A stretch of 64,000 nucleotides of DNA from Daucus carota subsp. sativus (Eukaryota; Streptophyta; Magnoliopsida; Apiales; Apiaceae), in contig NC_030385.2 of assembly GCF_001625215.2 (NCBI RefSeq), forward strand, positions 43,115,598-43,179,597. The letters are read 5' to 3'. Each line of letters opens with the position of its first letter. Position 1 is the stretch's first letter. A program made the position numbers and the translations under genes. Positions 13,592 through 26,372 of the stretch are shown here, in pieces. Below the pieces are notes generated by a model. The model did not search any database. It had not been told where the DNA came from and saw only the letters and a list, made by a program, of their open reading frames with translations.

Positions 13592-14438
13592 TCGTATCTT
13601 AAATAAAATAAATAAAAAATTATAATAAACTATATGCAAGAAATTTTATTGTTAAGTTATTTAAATGAAAATATGCTCATTTATCAAATTTTTATTTATA
13701 GAAAAATATGCTCATAGCATCTCGGCCCATGCTACGCACACGGGTATGATTTGTTTTTATCTAGTTAACCTATAAATGTTTTATTAACAAACAATATGAT
13801 ATGAGATATAAGTTATGAAAGGCGACGTATGTAATAGTCAAAATACTCGAGTTATGTTATTGACGATCCGTACGTTGTAGATGTTAAAGATAAAATATAT
13901 ACGAATTTCGATTGAAAAAATAAAATCACGCAACAGAAATTATAACGACGCGGACTATATAAATCTTTGTATTTAGAAACATAAATAATTATTAATTTAA
14001 CCTGATTATACAGATTATAAAGCTTCCATTCATTTCTTAATTATAAAATTAAGATGAATATGCTGACGCTAGAGTCTTCTCCTTCCTTAATTAATATTAT
14101 TACATTGATTAAGAAATAATTAACCTTAAACGAATACATCAATAAAGAAATACATATGTGGTCATAATTCAGTTACATTACTAAAATTATATGCTACAAT
14201 TATTGACTATATTTAAAATTGATAATAAGCAGATATACGTGATAAATATTTTTAATATAACCAAATATTTAATATAATGATAATTTATAATGTTTTGAAT
14301 AAAAGTTTATAAGTTTATAGATCTATTATTAAATCATTATTTGTATAGATAAAATAATAATAAAAATAGTAAGTAATTTTTTTTAAAATATTTATAAAAG
14401 ACATGAAAATAGTAATGACTATATGACTAAAATTTCTC

Positions 14439-14460
14439 GGGGTCGCCTAACGGCGACCCC
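14439..14460. repeat. GC palindrome in array unit (perfect)
   Basis: Same nine-base stem and TAAC loop as at 13570, one array unit further on. Confidence 0.85.
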
Positions 14461-15324
14461 TCGTATCTTAAATAAAATAACAAAAAGTTATAATTAATTG
14501 TATGTAAAAAAATTTATTATTAAGTTATTTAAATGAAAATATGCTCATAGCATTTTGGCCCGTGCTATGCACATGGGTATGATTTTTTGTTTTTTTATCT
14601 AGATAAGCTATACATTTTTTATTAACAAATAATATGATATGGGATATAAGTTATGAAAGGCAACGCATATAAGAGTCAAAATAATCGTGTTATGTTATTG
14701 GCGATCAGTACGCTGTAAATGTTAAAGATAATATATATGATTTGATTGAAAAACAATAAAATCACACAACAAGAATTATAAAGACGCAGACTATATTAAT
14801 CTATGTATTTAGAAACAGAAATAATTTTAAACTTAACCCTATTATGCAGATTATAAAGCTTCCATCCATTTCTTAATTATAAAATTAAGGTGAATATGCT
14901 GATAAAAGAGTTTCCTACCTTAAAAAAAATTGATAAATAAGTTAAGGAATAACTAACCTTGAAGAAATACTGTTTCAAAAAAAAAACCTTGAAAGAATAC
15001 ATTAATAAAGGAATACTATGCTACAATTATAATTGCCTATATTTAAAATTTATAATAAGAAGATATACGTGATAAATATTTATAAGGAAATAGATTCTGT
15101 ATTGTTTTTATAACGGAATATATTTTGTATTAGTATCATTAATATAACCAAATATTTAATATAATAATAAATATTTGATGTTTGGAATAGAAATTTATAA
15201 GTTTATAGATATATTATTAAATTATTATTTATATAGTTAAAATAATTACAAATATTTGATAATTTTTACCAAAATATTTATAAAAGACATGAAAATAGTA
15301 ATGACTATATAATTAAAATTTCTT

Positions 15325-15346
15325 GAGGCCGCCTAACGGCGACCCC
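15325..15346. repeat. GC palindrome in array unit (degraded)
   Basis: Left arm is changed to GAGGCCGCC while the right arm GGCGACCCC is intact, so the stem has two mismatched positions. Confidence 0.75.
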
Positions 15347-16219
15347 TCGTATCTTAAATAAAATAACAAAAAAATTTAATTAATTGTATGTAAAAAAATT
15401 TATTGTTAAGTTATTTAAATGAAAATATCATCATAGCATTTTGGCCCGTGCTACACAAATATGTATGATTTTTTGTTTTTTTTTTTAAGCTATACATTTT
15501 TTTATTAACAAACAATATGATATGAGATATAAGTTATGAAAGGCAACGTATGTATGAGTCAAAATAATCGTTTTATATTATTGGCGATCAGTACGCTGTA
15601 AATGTTAAAGATAATATATATGATTCGAATAAAAAAAATAAAATCACGCAACAGAAATCATAACGACACAGACTATATAAATCTTTGTATTTAGAAACAG
15701 AAATATTTTTGAACTTAACCTGATTATGCAGATTATAAAGCTTCCATCCATTCCTTAATCCTTAATTATAAAATTAAGGTGAATATGCTGATAAAAGAGT
15801 TTCCTATCTTGCTTGATAAAATTTGATAAATAAGTTAAGGATTAACTAACCTTGAAGGAATACATCAATAAAGGAATACATATGTGATCATAATTCAGTT
15901 ACATTACTGAAATTATATGCTACAATTATTGCCTATATTTAAATTTTATAATAAAAAGATAAACGTGATAAATATATATAATGGAATAGATTCTGTATTG
16001 TCTTTATAACAGAATATACTTTTCATTAGTATCATTCATATAACCAAATATTTAATATAATAAGAATTTTTTATGTTTGGTATAAAAATTTATAAGTTTA
16101 TAAATCTATTATTAAATCATTATTTGTATAGTTAAAACAAATAAAAGTATTTGATAATTTTGACTAAAATATTTATAAAAGACATGAAAATAGTAATCGC
16201 TATATAATTAAAAAAATTT

Positions 16220-16241
16220 GGGGTCGGCTAACGGCGACCCC
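16220..16241. repeat. GC palindrome in array unit (one mismatch)
   Basis: Left arm GGGGTCGGC, loop TAAC, right arm GGCGACCCC; one pair is lost. Confidence 0.78.
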
Positions 16242-17214
16242 TCGTATTTTAAATAAAATAACAAAAAATTATAATTGATTGTATGTAAGAAAATTTATTG
16301 TTAAGTTATTTAAATAAAAATATGCACATAGCATTTTGGCCCGTGTTACGCACATGGGTATGATTTTTTGTTTTTTTTATATAGTTAAGCTATACATTTT
16401 TTATTAACAAACAATATGATATGAGATATGAGTTATGAAAGGCAACGCATGTAAGAGTCAAAATAATCGTGTTATGTTATTGGAGATCAGTACGCTGTAA
16501 ATGTTAAAGATAATATATACGATTCGATTGAAAAAAAATAAAATCACGCAACAGAAATTATAACGACGCAGACTATATAAATCTTTGTATTTAGAAATAG
16601 AAATAATTTTAAATTTAACCTGATTATGCAGATTATAAAGCTACCATCCGATCTTTAATTATAAAATTAAGGTGAATATGCTGATAAAAGAGTTTCCTCC
16701 CGTCCTTAATAAAAATTGATGAATAAGTTATGGAATAACTAACCTTGAAAAAATACATCAATAAAGGAATACATATGTGATCATAATTCAATTACATTAC
16801 TAAAATTATATGCTACAATTATTGTCTATATTTAAAATTTATAATAAGAAGATATACGTGATAAATATTTATAATGGAATAGATTCTGTATTGTTTTTAT
16901 AACGGAATATACTTTTCATTAGTATCATTAATATAACTAAATATTTAATATAATAATAATTTTTTATGTTTGGAATAAAAATTTATAAGTTTATAGATTT
17001 ATTATTAAATCATTATTTATATAGTTAAAAATTTATAAGTTTATAGATCTATTATTAAATAATAATTTGTATAATTTACTGTATGTAAAATTTTTTATTG
17101 TTAAGTTATTTAAACTTCCAACATGCTCATTTATCAGATTTTTATTTAAATAAATATATACTCATAGCATTTTGGCACGTGCTACGCACACGAGTATGAT
17201 TTTTGTTTTTTTAT

Positions 17215-19222
17215 TTTTTAATATATAAAAACTTCCTAATTAAAAGTTAAAATTGTTGAATGAAAAAATTCTTTATTATTCGAAAACCATAACTGAAAGT
17301 CTTAATTTGAAAATTGAATGTGGTGAAATGGAAACTGCACAAATTATACGAAAAAACATTGTAGTAATACATGCTAAAATTAATGAAAATTAAATTAAGT
17401 TTGATTACGTTTTCTTATTTGCATATGAATTATAGCTTGCTAGATCCATATATTTGGAAATTTTAAAAATCTAATATATAAACACTTCATCATCAAGAAC
17501 TAAAATTGTGGAGTTAAAAAATGTTGCATTGATATGACATTATATAAAAAAAGTCTAGATTTGAAAATTGAATGTGGTGAATATGAAAACCAGTACATAT
17601 ATTAGAAAAAAGGATTGTAATAATAAATGTCAAAATCAGCGAAAATCAAATAAGCGTTGACTACCTTTCTTTATTTACATTTGAGTTATAGCAGGTTAGA
17701 CCTATTTATCCGAAAATTTAAAAAGTCAAATATATAAAAACTTACTTATCAAGAGCTAAAATTATGGAGTGAAAAGATACTCTATTAATAATGCAATTAT
17801 AACAAAAAAATCTTGATTTTAAAATTGAATATAATGAACATGGACACCGCATAAAGTAAACGAAAACGTATTGTAATAATAAATGTCATATCAGTGGAAA
17901 TCAAATGAAGTTTGACTTCTCTATTGGCATATAAGCTATAGCAATCCAGATACATGTATCGAAAGTTTGAAAAATCTTGTATATGTAAACTTCCTTATCA
18001 AGAGCTAATCTCAAAATGAGAAAAGACTCAATTAATTTGAAATTATAACAAAAAGTATTGATTTGCTTATTGAATATAATGTATATGGAAGCCACTATAT
18101 TTTATACAAAAATGGATTGTAATAACAAATGCCAATTTCATTGAAAATCGAATAAATTTTGATTATGTTTCCTTATTTACATATAAGTTATAGCAGGCTA
18201 GATTCTTGTATCCGAAAATTTAAAAAGTCTAATATATAGAAACTTCCTTATCAAGAGTTAAAATTGTGGAGTGAAGAAATACTTCGTTAATTGGAAATTA
18301 TAACAAAAAGTCGATTTGAAAATTGAATATAGTGAAAATAGAAACCGCACAAATTATACGAAAAAATATTGTAGTAATAAATGCTACAATAAGTGGAAAT
18401 CAAATTATATTTGACTATGTTTTCTTACTTTCTATGAGTTATAGTAGTGTATATGCATGTATCGGAAAATATTAAAAAAATTAACACAAAAAAACTTTAT
18501 TATCAAGAGCTAAAATTGTGGTGTTAAAAAGTGTTCCATTGATTAGGAATTATAATTAAAAGTATTGATTTGGAAATATAATGTATTGAATATAGAAACC
18601 AGTATATTTTATACAAAAAAGGAGTGTAATAATAACGGCCAAAATCAGTTAAATCAGATAAACTTTGACTATTTTTCCTTATTTAAATATGAGTTATAGC
18701 AGGCTAGACCCATGCATCCAAACATTAAAAATTCGAATGTATAAAAACTTCCTTATCAAGAGCTAAAATTATGGAATGGAAAAAATACTCTATTAATTTG
18801 TTTTATAACAAAAAGTCTTGATTTGAAATTTGAATATAATGAACATGGAAACCGCAAAAATTAAGTGAAAAAGTTTTTTAGTAATTAATGTAAAAATCAG
18901 TGGAAATCAAATAAAGCTTGACTTCCCTGTTTGCACATGAGCTATAACAGTCTAGATCCATGTATCCGAATATTTAAAAATCTAATATATAAAAACTTCG
19001 TTATTAAGAGCTAAAATTGTGGAGTGAAAAAAGACTCCATTAATTTGAAATTATAACAAAAAGTCAAGATTTGAAAATTAAATGTACCGAATATCGAAAC
19101 CACTACATATTATACAAAAAAAGATTGTAATAATAAATGCCAAAATCATTGAAAATCAAATATATTTTGACTACTTTTCCCTATTCACATATGAGTTGTA
19201 GCAGGCTAGATTCATGTATCTG
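17215..19222. repeat. Tandem array of a 253-bp repeat, eight diverged copies
   Basis: The marker AACTTCCTTATCAAGAGCTA, or a close variant, occurs near 17227, 17480, 17738, 17985, 18238, 18490, 18745 and 18994, a spacing of 247-258 bp. Each unit also has a GTGGAGTGAAAA block, an ATTATAACAAAAAGTC block, a GAATATGGAAACC-like block and TATGAGTTATAGCAGGCTAG. Copies differ considerably, so the array is old. It abuts the Helitron-like array and is not coding. Confidence 0.82.
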
Positions 19223-21640
19223 GACGGAAATTGCGTCATATTCATTCTCGGTGTCTCTTGTCAAAAAACAATGGCACACGATAAAAGGTTAACAAAAAGT
19301 CTAGATCAATAAAGCAGATGTTGAGGAAAAGTGAATACAAATCTTCACACGATGAGCATCCGATGGTGGCCAGGACGAATCATCTCTGTTCAACAGTTGT
19401 AAGGAAAACTCAATAACAAAAAGATGCTCAATAAATACAATGGAGGACATATATGCATCATCATAATCACTATCAATACGAAAGAAAATTATGGAAAAAA
19501 AAATTAAAAAAATTAATTACAAATTATCATGTCCTCTATACAAAATCAAAATAAATTGAATCCAGAAGAATTAAAAAACAAAACACTAAGATTACTTTTT
19601 GCACAACACAAATCCCAAAACGGAGAGTTAAAAATGATGTTCAAAAAAATAATCCCAATTTCTATATCACAACACAAATCTTTCATTTGCACTAAAGTGT
19701 TCAAACCTTTTCTCAAATTCCTGGAACATGAAATCAATAGAAATCGTGAGGACGGATCTCTCAGCTTTTCTTTGTAGCAAATTATCAAACACGTTAAATA
19801 CAAAATCATGTACTGATTATGATACCTGCAGCGTTCAAACAACAAATTTCAGAACCCGTTCAAAAATAATAGAATGAACAAATATACACAATGTAGCAAA
19901 TATTGTAAATTAAGATGGAAATAGTGCAGACTTATTTCACGGCCAATGGTGTTATTCTCTTTTTGACTTCGAAACATCATCCTTTGTCGAAGCATCGTCG
20001 CAAGAGGACTTTGACGGATACTACCTGAGGCATACACGGATCAACGCGATTTGTGCAAGATAAGTACAATTTGATTATACAATATAGTAAATACGCGCAA
20101 AGCAAAGTCCGTGGATAGAGAAATTAATGTGTAAAGAAAGCCAAGAGCAATAGTACTACACCAAAATCCGACCGAGAACACAAATCAGTTCGAAAGCCAA
20201 GCAAGAAAACATACTCGTCGCGATTAGAGGCGTGGAAGAAAGAATGATTTCGAATGTGAAATCCAACTTATCTGCTTTGATCTAATAAGAATATCATATG
20301 CAAATAAGTAGCAAAGCTTAAATCTAAATTGACGTCGTGATTAGTGGCACGATTCAAGGATGTGTGATTAGTGCTATTTTCAAATTATGATCCTAATATG
20401 ATGATCCTGATATGATTTGAATGAGCTCGTAATGAGTGGCTTGATCGAAGGGATTGCATTCAATGCTGCGCTACTGATACGGTATGAACATGGTGCATAT
20501 CCAGTATTATCCGGGTCGGGTCACATAAATATCCGAAATATCTTTTCATTGTGTTAATTTGAATGAGGAAGAAGCTGGGTCGATCCAGAGCTTAATGGGT
20601 TGATCCAAGAGCATGTGAAATTACCATATCAGCCTTAAAAAAATGACTCATGCTTTAAGAAGTATATAGATTTGTGTTAATATATTTTTAATAATTCATA
20701 AATCATCAATAAATCATAATTATTCAACAAAAATTTTAAATTTCTAATTTATTACATAAGTCACGTCAAGTTTTTAGTCATAAATTATAAACTCGGTTAA
20801 ACGGGCTCTAAACTGAAAATGATTTGATTTTGTAAACACAATTGAGCAAAATCGGGTTAATTTTCTCATCGAAAAGGCCCATCTAACAGTGACCATTAGA
20901 GCAACTACGGACACGGCCCACCTTTCACCGTTAATGGATCCAGCAGCTGGCATGTCTGCACAAGATTGTCTCCACTCTCGAGAACATCTTAACCCGCATA
21001 TTTTTTACGGAGTATATGTTATGAACCCGACATCAAAAATTTCCTATCACCCCTATTCTTGAATTCTCTAGTTAATTAGCATATCAAAATTTATTCTAGT
21101 CCATGAAGTTTTGATTTTTCGTTTTTTAATAAAAAATTGGCTAGAGCTAGTCAATTTTTTGACAAGAAAATTTTTATTATGCTTTTTTATAATTAAGATA
21201 TCAGATTATTTTAATTCAGAAACTTAAATAGTAAACCAGGTAACTCAAGAACGAATGAATTATTTTTTCAAAAAAAAAAAATAAACATGTCCGCAGCTGA
21301 TCTAATGTATTATGAGGAGCCAATGCCATTTCACATGCCGTTGTTAGAACCAATACACGCGTCCAATAGAAGATGCTAATTGACGCTACCCTTCACGTGG
21401 CACAACAACAGGAAAGGAGGCATCACGCTTTTCTCACCTCATTTTCTTGGAACCCCAAAAGCGTAACCCCATCCCAAAGTTGCCAAAAACAACTCCACTT
21501 TTCATTAATCATTCCCTGCTCTCTACTCCACTCTACTCTTCTCAACTATACATACATTTCACCTGTATGTATATAATATATTTCCCTATCAATTCTCTCT
21601 GCTTTTATCCCATCACAATAGTAGAGTGATTTTGTAGAAA
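19223..21640. other. Non-repetitive DNA after the arrays and the upstream region of ISA3
   Basis: No gene is supported. The 82- and 99-codon frames at 19529-19845 overlap on opposite strands and match no family I know. The stretch 19223-20600 is less AT-rich than the arrays and could be the unique part of the same large element. From about 21290 onwards it is the ISA3 promoter region. Confidence 0.4.
21394..21399. promoter_or_regulatory. G-box upstream of ISA3
   Basis: CACGTG in the context CTTCACGTGGCAC, 245 bp upstream of the ISA3 start codon. G-boxes bind bZIP and bHLH factors linked to light, clock and ABA responses (general knowledge). Function here is inferred from position only. Confidence 0.45.
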
Positions 21641-21643
21641 GAT

Positions 21644-24600
21644 ATGATTCATTCACCTTTCTGTGATTCTGTTTCGACGAAGTTGATTTCTTCTTCCGTT
21701 GGTTGTAATTATGCGGATAATTCGATTTTCTCATCGTTTTCGAGGTAATCGTTTCGTTATACTTCTTAATGTATTATGCTGATTTGTGGTTTAGTTTAGT
21801 TTATGTAATCATTTGCTGCTCATGTGATCATTTGCTTTGTTTATAGTTTATTGAGTAAATGATGTTAGTTATGATTTCCGAGTTGTGCTTGTTTTGTGTT
21901 TGATAGTTTGATTAGTATGATTGTTTGAGTTATGGATTCTAGTCACTTACGTGCCTAGTGTTTTTACTTTCGGTGTAATTATTTGTGAAGAGTTTTGGTT
22001 ATATTCATTTTAATCGAAAATGTATGACAGGTTGAGGTTGAGTAGAAGCAAATCTAGGCAAAAGAATTCCACTAAGGTAGTGAGCTCTTGATTCGCTTTT
22101 ACTGAATTTTGTTTTAATATATAGATCATTCTGAGAATTGACATCCGGATACGAATCTTGGTTTAGGTTAGAGAAGGAAAGCAGATAACTACTAGAGTAC
22201 AAGCTCGTCACGCTGGAGAACGTGTAGTTGAGGTATATATCTTGTTTTGAGTGTTTGTAGTGCTCATCTTCGCCTTAAAACAGTGAAATGTGTAGAACAT
22301 GTATGATATCCGTACCTAAAATCACTGTGCTGTTCCTCGTTGATAATGGAATACTTCTTTCTTATTTTCATAAAGCATATGAAGACTTGAACTTCTATAT
22401 AAAAGAAGAATGGTAGACTCTAGGTGGCAATATATAGTTGGTCGTGTATCTAATAAATGGAAACAGGCCCATTTATGCATGTTTACCACAAATTAAAACT
22501 TGACGATAACATTTATGAATTATTCGGACCCCTCAATGTTATCAAAAGTGAATCAAGGCACAAAGCGAACCCGAGGCGCAAAACTTCCCGGAGCATAGGC
22601 GCCTCAGGCCTAAAACTCCTAGAGCCTAGGGGCAAAGCGCAAAAGCGAGGCGCATTTTATAATTTTTTTCTAGAAATATTACTCGGGATATATATAAGTT
22701 TACATCGGTTTATAACATACTCCCTCCACCTCAAAATAACAGTCTTGTTTGACTTTTCAACAGTCAAATTGACCAAATTTTGACCGTAAATAAAAAAAAT
22801 TATTCTTTTATAACTTATTAACTTTTAAAAAACTGAAAAATACATCTTAAAGTAGATCAAATATGTTTTATAATGATCTAATTTATAAAAAATCTAAATT
22901 ATACAATACATGTACATTGTGGGTCAAAATTTGGTCAATTTGACCAAGTCAAATCAAAACAAGACTATTATTTTGAGATGGAAGGATATTAAATTACGCT
23001 TTTAAGGGTGAAAATAATTTAATATACGCTTTATAATATATTAAATCATACTTATACAGGGACAAACGATACTAAAGTTAAATATTATAATTCAAAATTT
23101 AAGTTTTATAGGCTATAAAGTTAAATTTTATATTCAAAATTTAAGTTTTATAGGCTAAATTCCAGGCTCCCGTCTTCCAACGTTATTAGTGGTGAAAATT
23201 TCATCCATCATCTTCATCAAAGTCGTGTTCATCTTTAAAATCCTCAAATGCTTCAAATTCATACTCTTGATCCAGTTTTCAAGTCTTGTTCCCCTTCTTC
23301 TTTGTCCTTGTCTACGAAAAGGCAATGCCTCATATGTGTAATCTTTCTTGAACCTGAAGCATCCGTGTCATTCTGAACCTTTCTACTAAACATCTATTTG
23401 CGGTGGAAATTTATCAATCGCCAGAATGAGGTATTTATAAGTTACAATCATCTTGCTTGAGTATTGGTAGTCCACACAAAACCTCCATGGGCCGTCATTC
23501 TTTCCAAAAGGAGTATCGGACTAGAAAAATAACTTTTTGATTGCTAGATTATATTTATGTCTATGTATGCCATGTCTAGTAGATAAAAGCCTTAATCTCA
23601 TCTTTCTGTGATTGAGGATACCTATAAGGTCGTAAGCTCACTGCTTTGTGCCTGCCTTTAAATTTGATGGCATGTTTATGACCTGGTAATCATCCCCTTC
23701 AGCATATAAAAGACTTTAGCATGCTGTTGATGGATTGACACTAAATGTGATGGATCCTTATTAGTGGGTCCCTCACCCGTTAGTAATTGTAGCCATGAGG
23801 TGATTACATTCAACCAAGTACCTGTCACTCCCTTTCCGATTTGTCTTCTGGCCTCTAGTATATTTGATTAAAATAATATAGATAACTTCAATTGTAATTA
23901 CGTAAAATCTACTGGCATGATTATTAAGTCCAAATTAATGTAAAACAAAGCTGATTACTGATGTCAATGGAAGAACGTTAAGAATTTCTCACTTATCAGC
24001 AGCTCTTCTAGCTGACAAGAAGGCTTATATGTTACTTTATGCATTGATCAGTTGTCCAGCTCTCATTTCTATAATATTCTTATGTAAACTAAACTTTTCC
24101 ACCAAAATGGAAGCAACATTGAAGCCCTTCTTACTAGTGACATACTGTATTTTCTCACTCCTATTGCATTTGATGAACCTACAACCATTATTTTCTTACT
24201 CATTAATTGTTTTTTTTATAATCTGCAGAGTTTATCATGCCTCGACTTCTATAACTAGCAATTTCAACTAACAAATATTAATTCATTTCCCTTCTCTTTA
24301 TGTTCTGATGGCTTATGCTTGGTCTAGGAAAAAGCTATAGAAATGGTAGAACCCAGCTTGCAGTTTAAGGTTTCCCCAGGCCAGGCGTATCCGCTTGGAG
24401 TGTCGGAAATAGAAAATGGAATCAACTTCGCAATTTTTTCACAGCATGCAACTTCGGTCACACTCTGTTTGTCTCTTCCTGAGAGGTAGATTTACTTTTT
24501 ATTTTATTACTTGCTTAAAAAATCCAAGTTTATTTTTAATACAGCAAATATGGTTTGCTTCTTCAATTTTGAGTCGTACTGGGTATGGAAGTAGCCTATT

Positions 24601-26327
24601 GTATTTCTCTACTACTTTGGTAGTATGAATTTCGCAAGGAACAGACCTGGAAGAACATTTGAAAAAAAGAAAGGAAAATGATTGCTTGTTGCAACTTTGA
24701 TGTGAGGCATACACTAATTTTTATGGATATGACAATGCACGGAAACAATCTCGACCTCTGTGATTAAATATTGATCTACCTGATGAATTTTATACAGTAT
24801 ATAATTTGGTGATACATTTGCAGCAAGGTTAACAGAAGTCAAAGTATTCAAGCTTTATGGAAAACTGAAAACACATCCTGAGAATGCCACCATAAACTAA
24901 TTAGAAGTCTGAATGGTTAAACAACTTTTATCAGAATTAATGCATAAAAATTTAACAAAAATATAGAAGAATAAAGTTTCAAGGAAATTATTAGCCCAAA
25001 TTGAAACTCTTACTCTGAATTAGAAGTCTAAAAGCTTAGACATCCATTAATCAAAGGGCGAAAATAGCTAATTAGGTATTAGGCTGCCCAATTATAAGAT
25101 GATAAGAATAAGACGCATAACTTAAGTAGAGTGTTTTATTGTATTAGGAAAAAAAAATATGCAAATCAGATAAATGTACAACTATTTTCTAATCCTGCAT
25201 GTAATGCTTTATTGTAGTAGTATTCATTTATATTGATCTCCCAAATTTGTATTCAAGTACCAGTTTTGTTTTAGGCGTGCACATGATTTCCCTGATGATG
25301 ATGAAATGGTCGAGGTGATTTTGGATCCTCGTGTGAATAGAACTGGAGACATATGGCACATACATGTTGAGGTTATCTTGAGTTCCAAATATATTTTTTC
25401 CAAATTTGTTCATGTTATAGTTGCAAATACTATATATGCCTGGCCAAAAAAAATGTTTTCCTATGCTTACAGCTCACCGTTGTAAAAACTTTTGAGCCTG
25501 GAATGATGTATATTGAATAAGAAATAGCTGCGTTGCTTGTGATGAAGTGTCTGCAATAACATGATCGTATTATAGTGATTTCTTGTTATCATTATCAACT
25601 TTGAAGATTTTTTTTTTTTTTTAATGGAACTTTGAAGGAATTAGTTAAATTACTAAGATGTCTTTGCCATTGCTTTTGTTGTTTATGAAATTCATGTACA
25701 TTGTGCAAAATGGTTATAGTTACTTATTGTTAATAGACTTTGAGTTAATTTCTACCCATAGTGTTGATTATATTTTGAAAATGCCTCTGCTAAGGAAGTG
25801 CATCATTGTTTAATTTTGATGATACATCTGCAGTTGCACTACTAATCTCCATTTGTGTGTGTATGTACATCTTGGGGGATACTTTTGCAAGGTTTTGTAA
25901 TATTTGCAACACATGGTAATAAATTTTAATCTAGGATCTACCCCGGAGCAACGTCCTATATGGTTATCACATTGATGGTCCTCCAGCTTGGCATCAAGGT
26001 CATCGATTCGACAGAAGCTTGTTACTAATTGATCCCTATGCAAAATTTCTTGAAGGACGCCGTATTTTTGGAGATGTTAGCAATAAGATGTCCAAGTTTT
26101 TTGGAACTTATGACTTCAGTGGCTTGCAATTTGATTGGGGAAACAATTACAAAATTCCAAACATACCCGAGGTGAACTGCATGATTTGCTTAGTTAGCTT
26201 TATCTATATTGTAGTTTAGAATATTAATTCATGATTTGCTTAGTTAGCTTTATCTATATTGCAGTTTAGAATATTAAAAATATCGCTGACAGCCTCTCAT
26301 GTAAGATTGCAACTCAACTTCATATAT

Positions 26328-26372
<45 letters not shown>

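Larger units (their letters stand above)
12631..17215 (-). repeat. Tandem array of Helitron-like units, about six copies
   Basis: A conserved block reading GGCCCGTGCTACGCACA with a following GGGTATGATT recurs near 12641, 12801, 13723, 14556, 15442, 16337 and 17172. On the minus strand this is a hairpin (ACCCGTGTGCGTAGCACGGG) followed by about 10 bases and CTAG or CTA. At 12631 the end is a perfect minus-strand CTAG followed by T, the Helitron 3' signature. Units are about 830-920 bp apart (the first is only about 160 bp), head to tail, and share long stretches such as CAATATGATATGAGATATAAG. Four units carry a GC palindrome. No coding frame is present. Tandem Helitrons are known in plants; whether these are complete elements or amplified 3' ends is not decided. 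Confidence 0.75.

Noticed and set aside
12631..19222. CRISPR or centromeric satellite array
   Set aside because: Units are 830-920 and about 253 bp, diverged, without short conserved repeats and spacers. Only 6 and 8 copies are present, and the first array has transposon-type termini.
19529..19845. Overlapping 82- and 99-codon frames
   Set aside because: Opposite strands, no motif, no splice partners; likely chance frames.
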